Of a stretch of DNA of 64,000 bases, positions 1 to 7,971 are shown one piece after another. The DNA comes from Microbacterium endophyticum. GTDB taxonomy: Bacteria; Actinomycetota; Actinomycetes; Actinomycetales; Microbacteriaceae. The notes beneath the pieces are model-generated. The model did not search any database, was not told the DNA's origin, and saw only the letters and a list, made by a program, of their open reading frames with translations. A program made the position numbers and the translations under genes. The DNA is taken from contig NZ_CP049255.1 of assembly GCF_011047135.1 (NCBI RefSeq), positions 1,984,001 through 2,048,000 on the forward strand, in the 5' to 3' direction. The number at the start of each line of letters is the position of its first letter. Position 1 is the stretch's first letter.

Positions 1-1104
1 TATTTTCGCGATGAGTTCGTCACTCGACGTCGCTGGCTGGACGATCGTGCTTACGCAGACCTCGTCGCGCTGGGCCAATTTCTGCCCGGCCCAGCATCGA
101 GCCAGGTAGGTTTCGCTGTCGGACTCTTGCGCGCAGGGCCGTTCGGAGCGCTCGCCGCCTTCGTCGCGTTCACGCTCCCGTCGGCACTGCTTATGATCGC
201 GCTCGCACTTGGAGCGAAGCTTTTTGAAGGCCCGATCGGTGCTGGAATGCTCACCGGCCTGGGGATCGTGGCAGTCGCGATAGTCGCTCAGGCAGTGTGG
301 GGTATGTCACGTGCCCTTACGCCCGATCGTCGACGAGCAGCGATCGCGGCGGCAGCCGCGGTGGTAGCGCTATTGCTGACCGGACCGATGGGTCAAGTGA
401 CCGCCATCGCATTGGGAGCGGTCGTGGGGCTCTTCTGGTGCCGGTCTGACGCGGCCATTCTCACCAGTCGTCTCGACCTGCGGGTGTCGCGCGTGGTCGG
501 TGTGGGCGCGTTGCTCAGCTTTACCGCTCTGCTCGTTGGGCTACCGATCCTGGCAGCTGTTTTTCCCGGTGGAACGATCGCTCTTTTCGACGCTTTCTAT
601 CGCTCCGGAGCGCTCGTGTTCGGCGGTGGCCATGTCGTGCTGCCTCTGCTGCAAGCAGAAGTCGTCGTACCCGGGTGGGTCACGCCCGAACAGTTCGTGG
701 CTGGCTATGGCGCGGCGCAAGCGATGCCAGGACCACTTTTCACCTTCGCGGCATACCTCGGGTCGCTCGCGACTGCGGGGCCTTCGGGAATCGTCGGCGG
801 CTTCGTTGCGCTGATCGCCGTCTTCCTGCCTGGATTTCTTCTTCTCATCGGTGTACTGCCTTTTTGGAATATCTTCCGTGCCCGCCCTCGTGCGCAGGCA
901 CTTATGCGTGGGGCAAACGCCGCTGTCGTCGGCATCCTTGCCGCGGCGCTGTACAACCCCGTGTTCACGACAGCAGTGACGGATGCCGCGTCTTTCGCTC
1001 TCGCCCTCGTGTGTTTTGTTCTGCTCGTGGCATGGCGCACCCCGCCGTGGGCTGTTGTGATTGTGGGCGCGGTGGGCGGCATCGTCCTCACACTGGCCGT
1101 ATAG
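1..1104 (+). CDS. chrA: Chromate transporter ChrA family, 5'-truncated by the window edge
   Basis: The reading frame is open from base 1, so the gene starts before the window; 367 residues are visible against roughly 390-400 for the long (two-domain) CHR family. Both halves carry the family signature: FLPGPASSQVG near the visible N-terminus and AMPGPLFTFAAYLGS in the second half. About ten hydrophobic segments follow one another, consistent with an inner-membrane protein. Known members export chromate, probably with proton exchange; other anions are possible. No regulator is visible here. The next gene, menA, starts 59 bases downstream with its own promoter, so the two are probably not functionally linked. 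Confidence 0.9.
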   Translation, partial: YFRDEFVTRRRWLDDRAYADLVALGQFLPGPASSQVGFAVGLLRAGPFGALAAFVAFTLPSALLMIALALGAKLFEGPIGAGMLTGLGIVAVAIVAQAVWGMSRALTPDRRRAAIAAAAAVVALLLTGPMGQVTAIALGAVVGLFWCRSDAAILTSRLDLRVSRVVGVGALLSFTALLVGLPILAAVFPGGTIALFDAFYRSGALVFGGGHVVLPLLQAEVVVPGWVTPEQFVAGYGAAQAMPGPLFTFAAYLGSLATAGPSGIVGGFVALIAVFLPGFLLLIGVLPFWNIFRARPRAQALMRGANAAVVGILAAALYNPVFTTAVTDAASFALALVCFVLLVAWRTPPWAVVIVGAVGGIVLTLAV

Positions 1105-1149
1105 CGCCCGCCTGCCAGCTCGATGTGCGCAGCACATCACTATGCGGCC

Positions 1150-1155
1150 TAAGAT
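1150..1155 (+). promoter_or_regulatory. -10 element of menA (leaderless)
   Basis: TAAGAT lies 8 bases before the GTG start of menA and no Shine-Dalgarno sequence is present. The position would put the transcript start at the GTG itself. Confidence 0.5.
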
Positions 1156-1163
1156 TTCACCTC

Positions 1164-2132
1164 GTGGCCGCAAAATCCAAGAACAACCGCACCCGTTCGC
1201 AGCACCGCTCGGGTAACCCGCAAAAGGCGAATGCGCCCCGGGACCCGAGTGCGCGGCGGCCGGTCACGCTCGGCGACTGGGTGGGTGCCGCACGCCTTCG
1301 TACGCTGCCGCTTGCTGTCACCCCGATTCTTATCGGTACGGGCGCGGCCACACTCGTCGCCGATGCGGTGCACTGGGTGATCGCTCTGGCCTGCCTTGCA
1401 GTGGCGGTGTTCTTGCAGATCGGGGTGAACTACGCCAACGACTACAGCGACGGAATCCGCGGCACTGACGACGTGCGTGTGGGCCCGGTCCGTTTGACGG
1501 CGTCTGGGCGTGTGAAGGCCAAGACCGTTCTGATCGTCGCGCTCGCATTTTTCGCGCTCGCTGCCATCGTCGGTGTCGCCATCGTGGTGCGCACCGAACA
1601 GTGGTGGTTGCTTCTTGTCGGTGCGGCATCCATCATCGCGGCCTGGTTCTACACCGGCGGGAAGCGCCCGTATGGCTATAACGCGCTTGGCGAGGTGTTT
1701 GTCTTCGTCTTCTTCGGTCTCGTCGCGACGCTCGGCACGACGTACGTGCAAGCGCTCGCGCTACCGCAAGAGGCCTGGTTCGGCGCTGTCGCGGCAGGGC
1801 TTCTCGCGTGCGCCGTGCTGCTCGCAAACAACCTTCGTGACATCGATCAGGATCGCAAGGTCGGAAAGCGGACGCTCACCGTTTTGATTGGCAAGCGGGC
1901 GACGCAGGTTCTGTTCACGGTGTTCGTGCTCGCGCCGTTTGGCATCGCCGCATTTCTCGCGCTTTTCTTTCCGATCGCGTGGCTCACACTGCTCGCGCTA
2001 CTCGCCGCGCTGCCCGCAATATTGATCGTCTGGACGTACGGTCTTCCGCGCGAACTCGTGATCGCTCTGCAACTGACGTCCTTGACGTCAGTTGCGTACG
2101 GCGCGTTCCTCTTCTGGGCCTTCGTCGGCTGA
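1164..2132 (+). CDS. menA: 1,4-dihydroxy-2-naphthoate polyprenyltransferase MenA
   Basis: Attaches the prenyl chain to 1,4-dihydroxy-2-naphthoate to give demethylmenaquinone, in the membrane. The 322-residue product is a UbiA-superfamily protein: the first aspartate-rich motif NDYSDGIRGTDD lies near residue 92 and the second, DIDQDRKVGKR, near residue 225, with about eight hydrophobic segments. A GTG at 1164 is chosen because a -10 hexamer precedes it; it gives a short basic N-terminal tail (KSKNNRTRSQ) before the first membrane segment. Other menaquinone genes follow (menD, menF, menG). The last 45 bases overlap the 3' end of the convergent DUF4229 gene. Confidence 0.93.
   Translation: MAAKSKNNRTRSQHRSGNPQKANAPRDPSARRPVTLGDWVGAARLRTLPLAVTPILIGTGAATLVADAVHWVIALACLAVAVFLQIGVNYANDYSDGIRGTDDVRVGPVRLTASGRVKAKTVLIVALAFFALAAIVGVAIVVRTEQWWLLLVGAASIIAAWFYTGGKRPYGYNALGEVFVFVFFGLVATLGTTYVQALALPQEAWFGAVAAGLLACAVLLANNLRDIDQDRKVGKRTLTVLIGKRATQVLFTVFVLAPFGIAAFLALFFPIAWLTLLALLAALPAILIVWTYGLPRELVIALQLTSLTSVAYGAFLFWAFVG
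2071..2093. repeat. Perfect inverted repeat in the menA/DUF4229 overlap
   Basis: AACTGACGTC, a 3-base loop (CTT), then GACGTCAGTT: a perfect 10-bp stem inside the 3' end of menA that also includes the stop codon of the convergent gene. No T-run follows on either strand, so it may be a weak bidirectional termination hairpin or a protein site. Confidence 0.6.
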
Positions 2133-2414
2133 TTCCGCGTCCGCTGCCTCGAGGGCATCGGCTGTGGCGTCCTCGTCGTCTTCGTCGCGAGTGTTCTGCA
2201 TTCGCGTTGCTCGGCGCTCAGCGATTCCACTGGTCACTTCGGCGAGCGGGCGACGTAGAAACAGCATCGACAGGCTCAATCCGATGAAGGCGGCGAAGAT
2301 CGCGGCAAGCCAGTAGAGCTCCTGGAAAACCGGAAACAGCATGAGGATGCCGAACGGAATCAGGAACGCCAGCAGCCGCAACACGGTGTAGACGAGGGCG
2401 GAGCGGGCTTTCAT
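2088..2414 (-). CDS. DUF4229 small membrane protein
   Basis: A 108-residue protein with two predicted membrane helices (about residues 8-28 and 33-53) followed by a charged, strongly acidic cytoplasmic tail. The N-terminus (KARSALVYTVLRLLAF) and the FLRRPL motif after helix 2 match the DUF4229 family, which in actinobacteria commonly lies beside menA. Its function is unknown; the context suggests a link with the membrane steps of menaquinone synthesis, but that is inference. The start is supported by a TACGAT hexamer 6 bases upstream on the minus strand. The gene runs convergent to menA and overlaps it by 45 bases. Confidence 0.85.
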   Translation of the reverse strand: MKARSALVYTVLRLLAFLIPFGILMLFPVFQELYWLAAIFAAFIGLSLSMLFLRRPLAEVTSGIAERRATRMQNTRDEDDEDATADALEAADAESADEGPEEERAVRN

Positions 2415-2420
2415 CTCTTT

Positions 2421-2426
2421 ATCGTA
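2421..2426 (-). promoter_or_regulatory. -10 element of the DUF4229 gene (leaderless)
   Basis: TACGAT on the minus strand, 6 bases before the ATG at 2414. No ribosome-binding site is present, so the transcript probably begins at the start codon. Confidence 0.5.
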
Positions 2427-2473
2427 TGCCGCTCTTTGTCGATGGCCGCCGCTCTCGTGCCCGTAACGGCGCT

Positions 2474-2479
2474 TAGGAT
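2474..2479 (+). promoter_or_regulatory. -10 element of the PLDc_N gene and menD (leaderless)
   Basis: TAGGAT, 6 bases before the ATG at 2486. It probably drives the two-gene unit that includes menD. Confidence 0.5.
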
Positions 2480-2485
2480 GGGGGA

Positions 2486-2947
2486 ATGGCGAGGTTGCTG
2501 CTGATACTCGCGCTTGTGGTCACCGTTTTCTGGGTCTACAGCGTTGTCGACTGCGCCGTGCAACCAGCTGACCGACACCGTGGAGTTCGAAAAGGCACCT
2601 GGCTCGCGATCGTTATTCTGATCCCGGTGCTCGGTGGTCTGCTGTGGTTTGTTGTGGGTCGCGTGAGCCGGCGAGCGTTGATCGCTGAGCGCAATGCTCC
2701 CGACGACGATCCTGCTTTCTTGAGTAGCCTCGGCTCCGTGAGTGATCAAGACGAGCGTATCCGTCGCCTCGAAGAGGAGCTCGCGCGCCTCGACGACGAA
2801 GACACCAGTCTGTTAGATGGCAAGTCAGTCGATGACGCACCTTCCGGCAGCGCGCCCCGCGCTGACGCGCCCGTCGATGAGGCGGAGACTGGCCCACGCG
2901 GCGACGGCGACGACGACACGCACGGATCACGAGGAGCGCGCGGCTGA
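2486..2947 (+). CDS. PLDc_N domain (phospholipase D N-terminal-like) membrane protein
   Basis: A 153-residue protein. Two hydrophobic helices (about residues 3-20 and 37-57) contain the PLDc_N pattern FWVYSVVDC, then GTWLAIVILIPVLGGLLWFVVG. The remaining 90 residues are charged and probably disordered in the cytoplasm (ERIRRLEEELARLDDED). The family is a membrane module found alone in many actinobacteria; no catalytic HKD motif is present, so it is not a phospholipase. It lies 1 base upstream of menD and is probably cotranscribed with it. Its role is unknown. Confidence 0.85.
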   Translation: MARLLLILALVVTVFWVYSVVDCAVQPADRHRGVRKGTWLAIVILIPVLGGLLWFVVGRVSRRALIAERNAPDDDPAFLSSLGSVSDQDERIRRLEEELARLDDEDTSLLDGKSVDDAPSGSAPRADAPVDEAETGPRGDGDDDTHGSRGARG

Positions 2948-2948
2948 A

Positions 2949-4721
2949 ATGGCTGAGGCGAAAAGGTCGCCAGCGACGGATGCGGCGGCCGCGCTCGTTC
3001 GTGCACTTTTTGACCGAGGCATCCGGCACTTCGTGGTCAGCCCCGGGTCTCGCTCGCAAGCTCTCGCTCTCGCAGCGGCAGAACTCGAAAAGCATGGTGC
3101 CGCACTCCATGTGAGAATCGACGAGCGCGTCGCAGGGTTCACAGCGCTTGGTATCGGCCGCGAACTACGGGTGCCAGCGGCAGTCATCTGCACCTCGGGA
3201 ACCGCCGTGGCAAACCTCCTTCCCGCCGTTCTCGAAGCGCATCACGCGGGTGTACCGCTGCTGCTTTTAACGGCAGATCGTCCGCCAGAACTGCGGGGCA
3301 TTGGTGCCAATCAGGCCACACGGCAAGTCGGAATCTTCGCGCCAAACGTCAGATACGAAGCAGACCTACCGGTTCCTGACGAAACGGATGCCGCCGGCAC
3401 GTCGTCGCAAACGATGATGCTGCGTGACGTGGCCGGGGCCGCGGTCACCGCCGCGCTCGGTGACGGTGCGTGGGCGGCAGGGCCGGTGCATCTCAACTTG
3501 CCCTATCGGGAGCCGCTCGCGGGCGTTCTTCCCGAGTGGTTCCGACCCGCATCCGACCCGAAAAGCCCGGAGCCGAATATCGCTGACGTCGAAGACGTCG
3601 CGAACGCTTCGGGTGCGTTGTATCAGGGCGGCGGTGGCATCGGCGAAGTGTGCGAGCTCGATGGCGCTGTGGAGCCGTTCAGCCTTTCACGTGGGCCGCG
3701 AACAATCGTTATCGCGGGCGCCGACGCCACCTCCGCGGCTGAGCAACTCGCGCACGACGGCTCGTGGCCGCTCGTCGCCGAAATTGTGAGCGGTTCGCGC
3801 TTTGGTCGCTACCTCGTTCACGGGTATCGCGATGTATTGCGTCAACTCGGTGGCAATGTCGAACGCGCGGTGGTCTTCGGACACCCGACACTGAGCCGTG
3901 AAGTCGTCGCGCTGCTGTCCCGCGACGACGTTGAAGTGATCGCGGTGAGGGGACCCGGCGAGCCCTTGAACCTCAACGGCGCGACGGTCGCGGCTGAGAG
4001 CGTCGCGGTGAGAGCGGGCGACGCCGACCGCGAATGGCTCGGCCAGTGGATGCGCGCGTCCCGCGCGGCATCCGTTGATTTGGCCCCGCCGGCGCCCGAC
4101 GCCGATGCGCTGTCATCTGCGGAACCACGCGAACGACTGGGCGCAATCGCCGCGGAACTCGGCGTGATTCGCGCACCCCTTGATCGCGCAGCGCTCGTCG
4201 ACGCCGTCTGGCGTGCGACGTGGCCGCACGACAGACTCATGTTCGGGTCTTCTCGTCTTGTGCGTGTGGCCGACACCGTTCTCGCCGGTAAAAAAGTGCC
4301 GGTGCATGCCAACCGGGGCCTTGCTGGAATCGATGGCACGGTCGCCACCGCGATGGGGATCGCGCTCGCGAGTCAAATTGCCGGTTCGCCCGGTGTGACA
4401 CGCGCGGTACTGGGCGATCTCGCCTTTCTCTACGACGTCGGGGCGCTGCTGCTGCCGTTGCAAGAACCGGCGCCGCGTCTGCAGCTCATTGTGGGCAATG
4501 ACCGGGGCGGTACGATCTTCGACGGTCTCGAAGTCGCCTCGGTGGCATCCGACGCAGCGTTTTCACGAGTGCAGTACACACCTCATAACGCGAATCTCGA
4601 ACAGCTCGCGGCCGCGTACGGGTGGGAATTCCACCGCCCTAAGACCCGGGGCGAACTTGATCAGGTGTTGACGGGGCACGTCGCCGGTCGTCAGCTGATC
4701 GAAGTCACACTCGAGCGATAA
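2949..4721 (+). CDS. menD: 2-succinyl-5-enolpyruvyl-6-hydroxy-3-cyclohexene-1-carboxylate synthase MenD
   Basis: A thiamine-diphosphate enzyme that joins 2-oxoglutarate to isochorismate, the first committed menaquinone step. The product has 590 residues, usual for actinobacterial MenD. The N-terminal Pyr domain carries HFVVSPGSRSQALA and RIDERVAGFTALG; the C-terminal PP domain carries VHANRGLAGIDGTVATAMG and the cofactor/metal motif GDLAFLYD ... GNDRGGTIF. The ATG at 2949 follows the preceding stop by one base and gives an N-terminus matching the family; longer in-frame extensions upstream overlap the previous gene and look spurious. Its partner isochorismate synthase (menF) is convergent, 7 bases downstream. 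Confidence 0.95.
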   Translation: MAEAKRSPATDAAAALVRALFDRGIRHFVVSPGSRSQALALAAAELEKHGAALHVRIDERVAGFTALGIGRELRVPAAVICTSGTAVANLLPAVLEAHHAGVPLLLLTADRPPELRGIGANQATRQVGIFAPNVRYEADLPVPDETDAAGTSSQTMMLRDVAGAAVTAALGDGAWAAGPVHLNLPYREPLAGVLPEWFRPASDPKSPEPNIADVEDVANASGALYQGGGGIGEVCELDGAVEPFSLSRGPRTIVIAGADATSAAEQLAHDGSWPLVAEIVSGSRFGRYLVHGYRDVLRQLGGNVERAVVFGHPTLSREVVALLSRDDVEVIAVRGPGEPLNLNGATVAAESVAVRAGDADREWLGQWMRASRAASVDLAPPAPDADALSSAEPRERLGAIAAELGVIRAPLDRAALVDAVWRATWPHDRLMFGSSRLVRVADTVLAGKKVPVHANRGLAGIDGTVATAMGIALASQIAGSPGVTRAVLGDLAFLYDVGALLLPLQEPAPRLQLIVGNDRGGTIFDGLEVASVASDAAFSRVQYTPHNANLEQLAAAYGWEFHRPKTRGELDQVLTGHVAGRQLIEVTLER

Positions 4722-4728
4722 CTCCCGC

Positions 4729-5988
4729 TCAGGCGAGAGCGTCGACGATCGGGCGAAACTTCACTCGCGTTTCGAGGAGCTCTGACTCGGGATCGCTGCC
4801 AGCTACGATCCCGCCGCCCGCGTGTGCAGTAATGCTCCGCATGTCACCATCGCGTGGGCCGATTTGCGCGCACCGTAGCGCGATGGCCCATTCGCCGTCG
4901 CCTGCCGCATCGATCCATCCGACGGGCCCGGCATAGCGCCCTCGATCAAATGTCTCGAGGCGTGAGATCAGTTCGAGTGCAGAATCAGTCGGCGTTCCCG
5001 CGACTGCGGCCGTCGGGTGAAGAGCCGCGACGAGATCGAGAGCGGATGCGGCATCCGTCAGCGTCCCCTCGATATCGGTCGCGAGATGCCACACGTTGGG
5101 CAGTTTCAGCACGAAGGGTTGCTCGCCGGCGACGACGGCCGGGGCGAGGGGGCTCAGAGATGCGAGAACGCTCTGCACGGCATAGCGATGCTCATCTTGG
5201 TCTTTTGCGCTGGTCACGAGAGCGACAGACGCTGCGGCATCCGAGTCGGGGTCGGCACCGCGTGCGGCGGTTCCTGCCAGAACGCGCGCTGTCACTGTTC
5301 CGCTCGATACCGTGACAAGCGTCTCGGGACTCGCCCCGATCAAGCCGTCGACAGCGAACGCCCAAGTGTCGGGGTAGCCGGTCGCCAAGGCGCGCACCAA
5401 GCGCCGGAGATCGGCATCGCCGGGGAGCGTCCCGCGGAGGTCTCGCGCGACAACGACCTTGCTCACGACGCCGGAGCGAATTGCTTCGAGAGCCTCGCGT
5501 ACCGCTTTCTGATGGTCGGCTGGATCGAGCTTTCCTGGCCCTACTGTGGCCGCCCAGTGTGGACCGTACGGCGTCTCGCGCGGCGCCGGAGCTTCGTCCT
5601 CACGCGAGATGCGGGTGACCCATGACCGACTTCCGCGGCGTCCCACGATGACAGATGGAACGAGAAGTGAACTGGCGAACTCCGAACCATCGTCGAACGC
5701 GAGAGCACCGAAAGCCACGAGCCCTGAACCCGGGAGGTGAACATCGTCGTCGATTGTTGCGCCATTGACGAGGGAACGCCAACGGGTTGCGAGATTTCGG
5801 GCGCGCTCGCCGTGAGGAAGATGTGCTGACTCGTCGAGGCGGATGATGAGGGGGCCCGCGCCGACGAACCCATCGCCGGTGCGTTGCCAGACGAGCGGGG
5901 TTGAGGCATCCGTGAAGGGCAGTACATCTTCGATCGTGGCGACTTCTCGCGTCACAACACGCAGATGCGCAGGCGGAGAAACAGTCAC
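4729..5988 (-). CDS. menF: Isochorismate synthase MenF
   Basis: Converts chorismate to isochorismate, the substrate of MenD. The 419-residue protein has the chorismate-binding fold, with landmarks VSKVVVARDLRG, IGASPETLV, HPTAAVAGTPTDSALELI and RYAGPVGWID, the last containing the conserved active-site region. It could be a siderophore-type isochorismate synthase, but the position between menD and menG makes a menaquinone role much more likely. The start is a GTG at 5988 preceded by TAGGCT at 6-base spacing. Its promoter is back to back with that of menG, within 80 bases. Confidence 0.92.
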   Translation of the reverse strand: MTVSPPAHLRVVTREVATIEDVLPFTDASTPLVWQRTGDGFVGAGPLIIRLDESAHLPHGERARNLATRWRSLVNGATIDDDVHLPGSGLVAFGALAFDDGSEFASSLLVPSVIVGRRGSRSWVTRISREDEAPAPRETPYGPHWAATVGPGKLDPADHQKAVREALEAIRSGVVSKVVVARDLRGTLPGDADLRRLVRALATGYPDTWAFAVDGLIGASPETLVTVSSGTVTARVLAGTAARGADPDSDAAASVALVTSAKDQDEHRYAVQSVLASLSPLAPAVVAGEQPFVLKLPNVWHLATDIEGTLTDAASALDLVAALHPTAAVAGTPTDSALELISRLETFDRGRYAGPVGWIDAAGDGEWAIALRCAQIGPRDGDMRSITAHAGGGIVAGSDPESELLETRVKFRPIVDALA

Positions 5989-5994
5989 CCCTCA

Positions 5995-6062
5995 AGCCTA
6001 GACTCGGCGAGAGCCTTCGGATCCGCAGTTCCCAGGCCCGGCAGTGCTCTGACGCCTAGACT
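5995..6062. promoter_or_regulatory. Divergent menF/menG promoter region
   Basis: Minus strand: TAGGCT at 5995-6000, 6 bases before the menF GTG. Plus strand: TAGACT at 6057-6062, 6 bases before the menG GTG at 6069. Both transcripts look leaderless. No clear operator is seen in the 56 bases between the two hexamers. Confidence 0.5.
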
Positions 6063-6068
6063 CTTTGG

Positions 6069-6794
6069 GTGATGACGACACCCGCCGAGCCAAACCGTGC
6101 CGACCTCGGAAAAGACCCCGCACGAGTCAGTGGCATGTTCGATCAGGTTGCGAAGAACTATGACCGCACCAACACAGTGCTCAGCCTTGGGAATGATCAG
6201 CTCTGGCGGGTCGCGACCACGAAGGCGGTAGCGCCGCGGCGCAATGAGCGAATTCTTGACCTCGCTGCCGGAACCGGTGCAAGTTCGGTGGCTCTCGCAG
6301 CTACTGGCGCTGAGGTCGTCGGTGCCGACTTTTCGCCCGGAATGATCGCGGAGGGGCGCCGTCGCCACGGTGGCGTCTCGAACCTGAGTTTTACCGAAGC
6401 GGATGCCACGGCTCTTCCCTTCGCTGACGACGAATTCGATGCGGTGACGATTTCATTCGGACTGCGAAACGTCAACGAACCGAAGAAGGCACTCTCGGAA
6501 ATGCTGCGCGTTACTCGCCCCGGCGGGCGACTTGTCATCGCAGAGTTTTCGCACCCGACATCGGCCGCATTCGCTGGTCTCTATCGCTTCTACAACGACC
6601 GGGTACTGCCACGCATCGCGAAAACGGTGAGTTCGAACGCGGAGGCGTACGACTACCTCAACGAATCGATCAAGAACTGGCCCGATCAGCAAACTCTCGC
6701 GGCTTGGATTCGTGACTCGGGCTGGACCGATGTGGCTCACCGCAATCTCACTTTCGGCATCGTCGCGCTCCACCGCGCTGTCAAGCCTCTTTGA
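6069..6794 (+). CDS. menG: Demethylmenaquinone methyltransferase MenG (UbiE)
   Basis: SAM-dependent C-methylation of demethylmenaquinone, the last step of menaquinone synthesis. The product is 241 residues. Visible landmarks: the UbiE N-terminal signature MFDQVAKNYDRTNTVLSLG, SAM motif I LDLAAGTGASSVAL, the acidic GADFSPGMI strand end, and the second UbiE signature ISFGLRNVNEPKKAL. The GTG at 6069 sits 6 bases after a TAGACT hexamer; an ATG follows directly at 6072 and could be used instead. It is followed by the prenyl diphosphate synthase gene that probably supplies the side chain. Confidence 0.95.
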   Translation: MMTTPAEPNRADLGKDPARVSGMFDQVAKNYDRTNTVLSLGNDQLWRVATTKAVAPRRNERILDLAAGTGASSVALAATGAEVVGADFSPGMIAEGRRRHGGVSNLSFTEADATALPFADDEFDAVTISFGLRNVNEPKKALSEMLRVTRPGGRLVIAEFSHPTSAAFAGLYRFYNDRVLPRIAKTVSSNAEAYDYLNESIKNWPDQQTLAAWIRDSGWTDVAHRNLTFGIVALHRAVKPL

Positions 6795-6822
6795 GCTCGG
6801 CCAGGGCATGGCTTCGCCCCGG

Positions 6823-6828
6823 TAGGCT
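6823..6828 (+). promoter_or_regulatory. -10 element of the prenyl diphosphate synthase gene (leaderless)
   Basis: TAGGCT, 6 bases before the GTG at 6835. The same hexamer and spacing occur on the minus strand for menF. Confidence 0.5.
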
Positions 6829-6834
6829 GAGGGG

Positions 6835-7896
6835 GTGACTTCGAGCCGGCCCGCGACGGGCACCCGATTGGCGGGCAGCCTCGGACTGACGGAGCGTATC
6901 TTCGCCGGTCCGAAAGTGCGGCGTCTCATGGCGACCGTGGAGAAGGGCCTCGCGGACGTCGAGGCGAGACTTGCGATCGAGATTCACATCGACGATCACT
7001 TCGCAGACACCACGTCCCGCTACCTCTACGAGGCCGGTGGCAAGCGCATCCGCCCCATGCTCGCGGTACTCACAGCGCAACTAGGTGAAGGAGTGACCGA
7101 CGAGGTCATCCTGGCCGCCACAGCACTGGAGATCACACACCTAGGTTCGCTTTATCACGATGACGTGATGGATGGCGCAGACGTTCGCCGTGGTGTGCCG
7201 AGTGCACAGTCAGTGTGGGGCAACAACGTCGCGATCCTGACCGGCGACCTCCTTTTTTCTCGTGCAAGCAAGATCATGGCGCGCCTCGGTGAACGAGCTA
7301 TCAAGCTTCAGGCCGATACCTTCGAGCGGCTTGTTCTCGGGCAGATGCACGAAACAGTCGGCGCCGGTGTCGATGACGACCCGGTTGAGTTCTACTTACA
7401 GGTACTCGCAGACAAAACCGGCTCCCTGATCGCAGCCTCCGCGCAATCGGGTGTCGCGTATTCGCATGCTCCGGCTGAGTACGAGCCGGCTGTCGTCGAA
7501 TTTGGCGAGAAGGCCGGCGTTGCTTTCCAGCTTCTCGATGACGTGCTCGATCTGTCTGCCGACCCCGAAACGACCGGAAAGGTTCCCGGCACCGATCTTC
7601 GCGCCGGTGTGCCGACGATGCCGTATCTTCTCCTCGGGCGGCGCACCGACGAAGCATCCGTCGGCCTTCGAGAGCGTATCGATGCGGGGGTTGCCCGCAT
7701 CGCTGATGGTGAAGACCCGGCTATCCTCGATGCCGATCTTGCAGATCTTCGCGACCACGAAGCGACCGAGGCCACGCGCGCGCTCGCGCACGAGTGGTCC
7801 GACGGGGCTATTGCTGCGCTCGCGCCGCTGCCTGATGGCCCGGTTCGTGAGGGCCTCACGCGTTTTGCTCAAGCGGTCGCTGACCGCACGAGCTGA
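6835..7896 (+). CDS. Long-chain polyprenyl diphosphate synthase
   Basis: Builds an all-trans prenyl diphosphate by adding isopentenyl units; next to menG it most likely makes the menaquinone side chain (octa- to undecaprenyl; the chain length cannot be read from the sequence). The product has 353 residues. The first aspartate-rich motif is in LGSLYHDDVMDGADVRRG and the second in FQLLDDVLDLSADPETTGK; KRIRPMLAVL is the conserved substrate-binding stretch. The residue before the first motif region is small, as expected of long-chain enzymes. The GTG start is supported by the TAGGCT hexamer. Confidence 0.93.
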   Translation: MTSSRPATGTRLAGSLGLTERIFAGPKVRRLMATVEKGLADVEARLAIEIHIDDHFADTTSRYLYEAGGKRIRPMLAVLTAQLGEGVTDEVILAATALEITHLGSLYHDDVMDGADVRRGVPSAQSVWGNNVAILTGDLLFSRASKIMARLGERAIKLQADTFERLVLGQMHETVGAGVDDDPVEFYLQVLADKTGSLIAASAQSGVAYSHAPAEYEPAVVEFGEKAGVAFQLLDDVLDLSADPETTGKVPGTDLRAGVPTMPYLLLGRRTDEASVGLRERIDAGVARIADGEDPAILDADLADLRDHEATEATRALAHEWSDGAIAALAPLPDGPVREGLTRFAQAVADRTS

Positions 7897-7971
7897 GCAT
7901 CGGCCGTCGTGAGAAAGCTCCGCGGCCCGCTCGTCAACAATCTTTAGGCACGGAAATCGAAAGGAACCCCC

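Noticed and set aside
2817..2948. A longer MenD starting at 2817.
   Set aside because: The extra residues overlap the preceding PLDc_N gene and do not resemble MenD; the ATG at 2949 gives the normal N-terminus.
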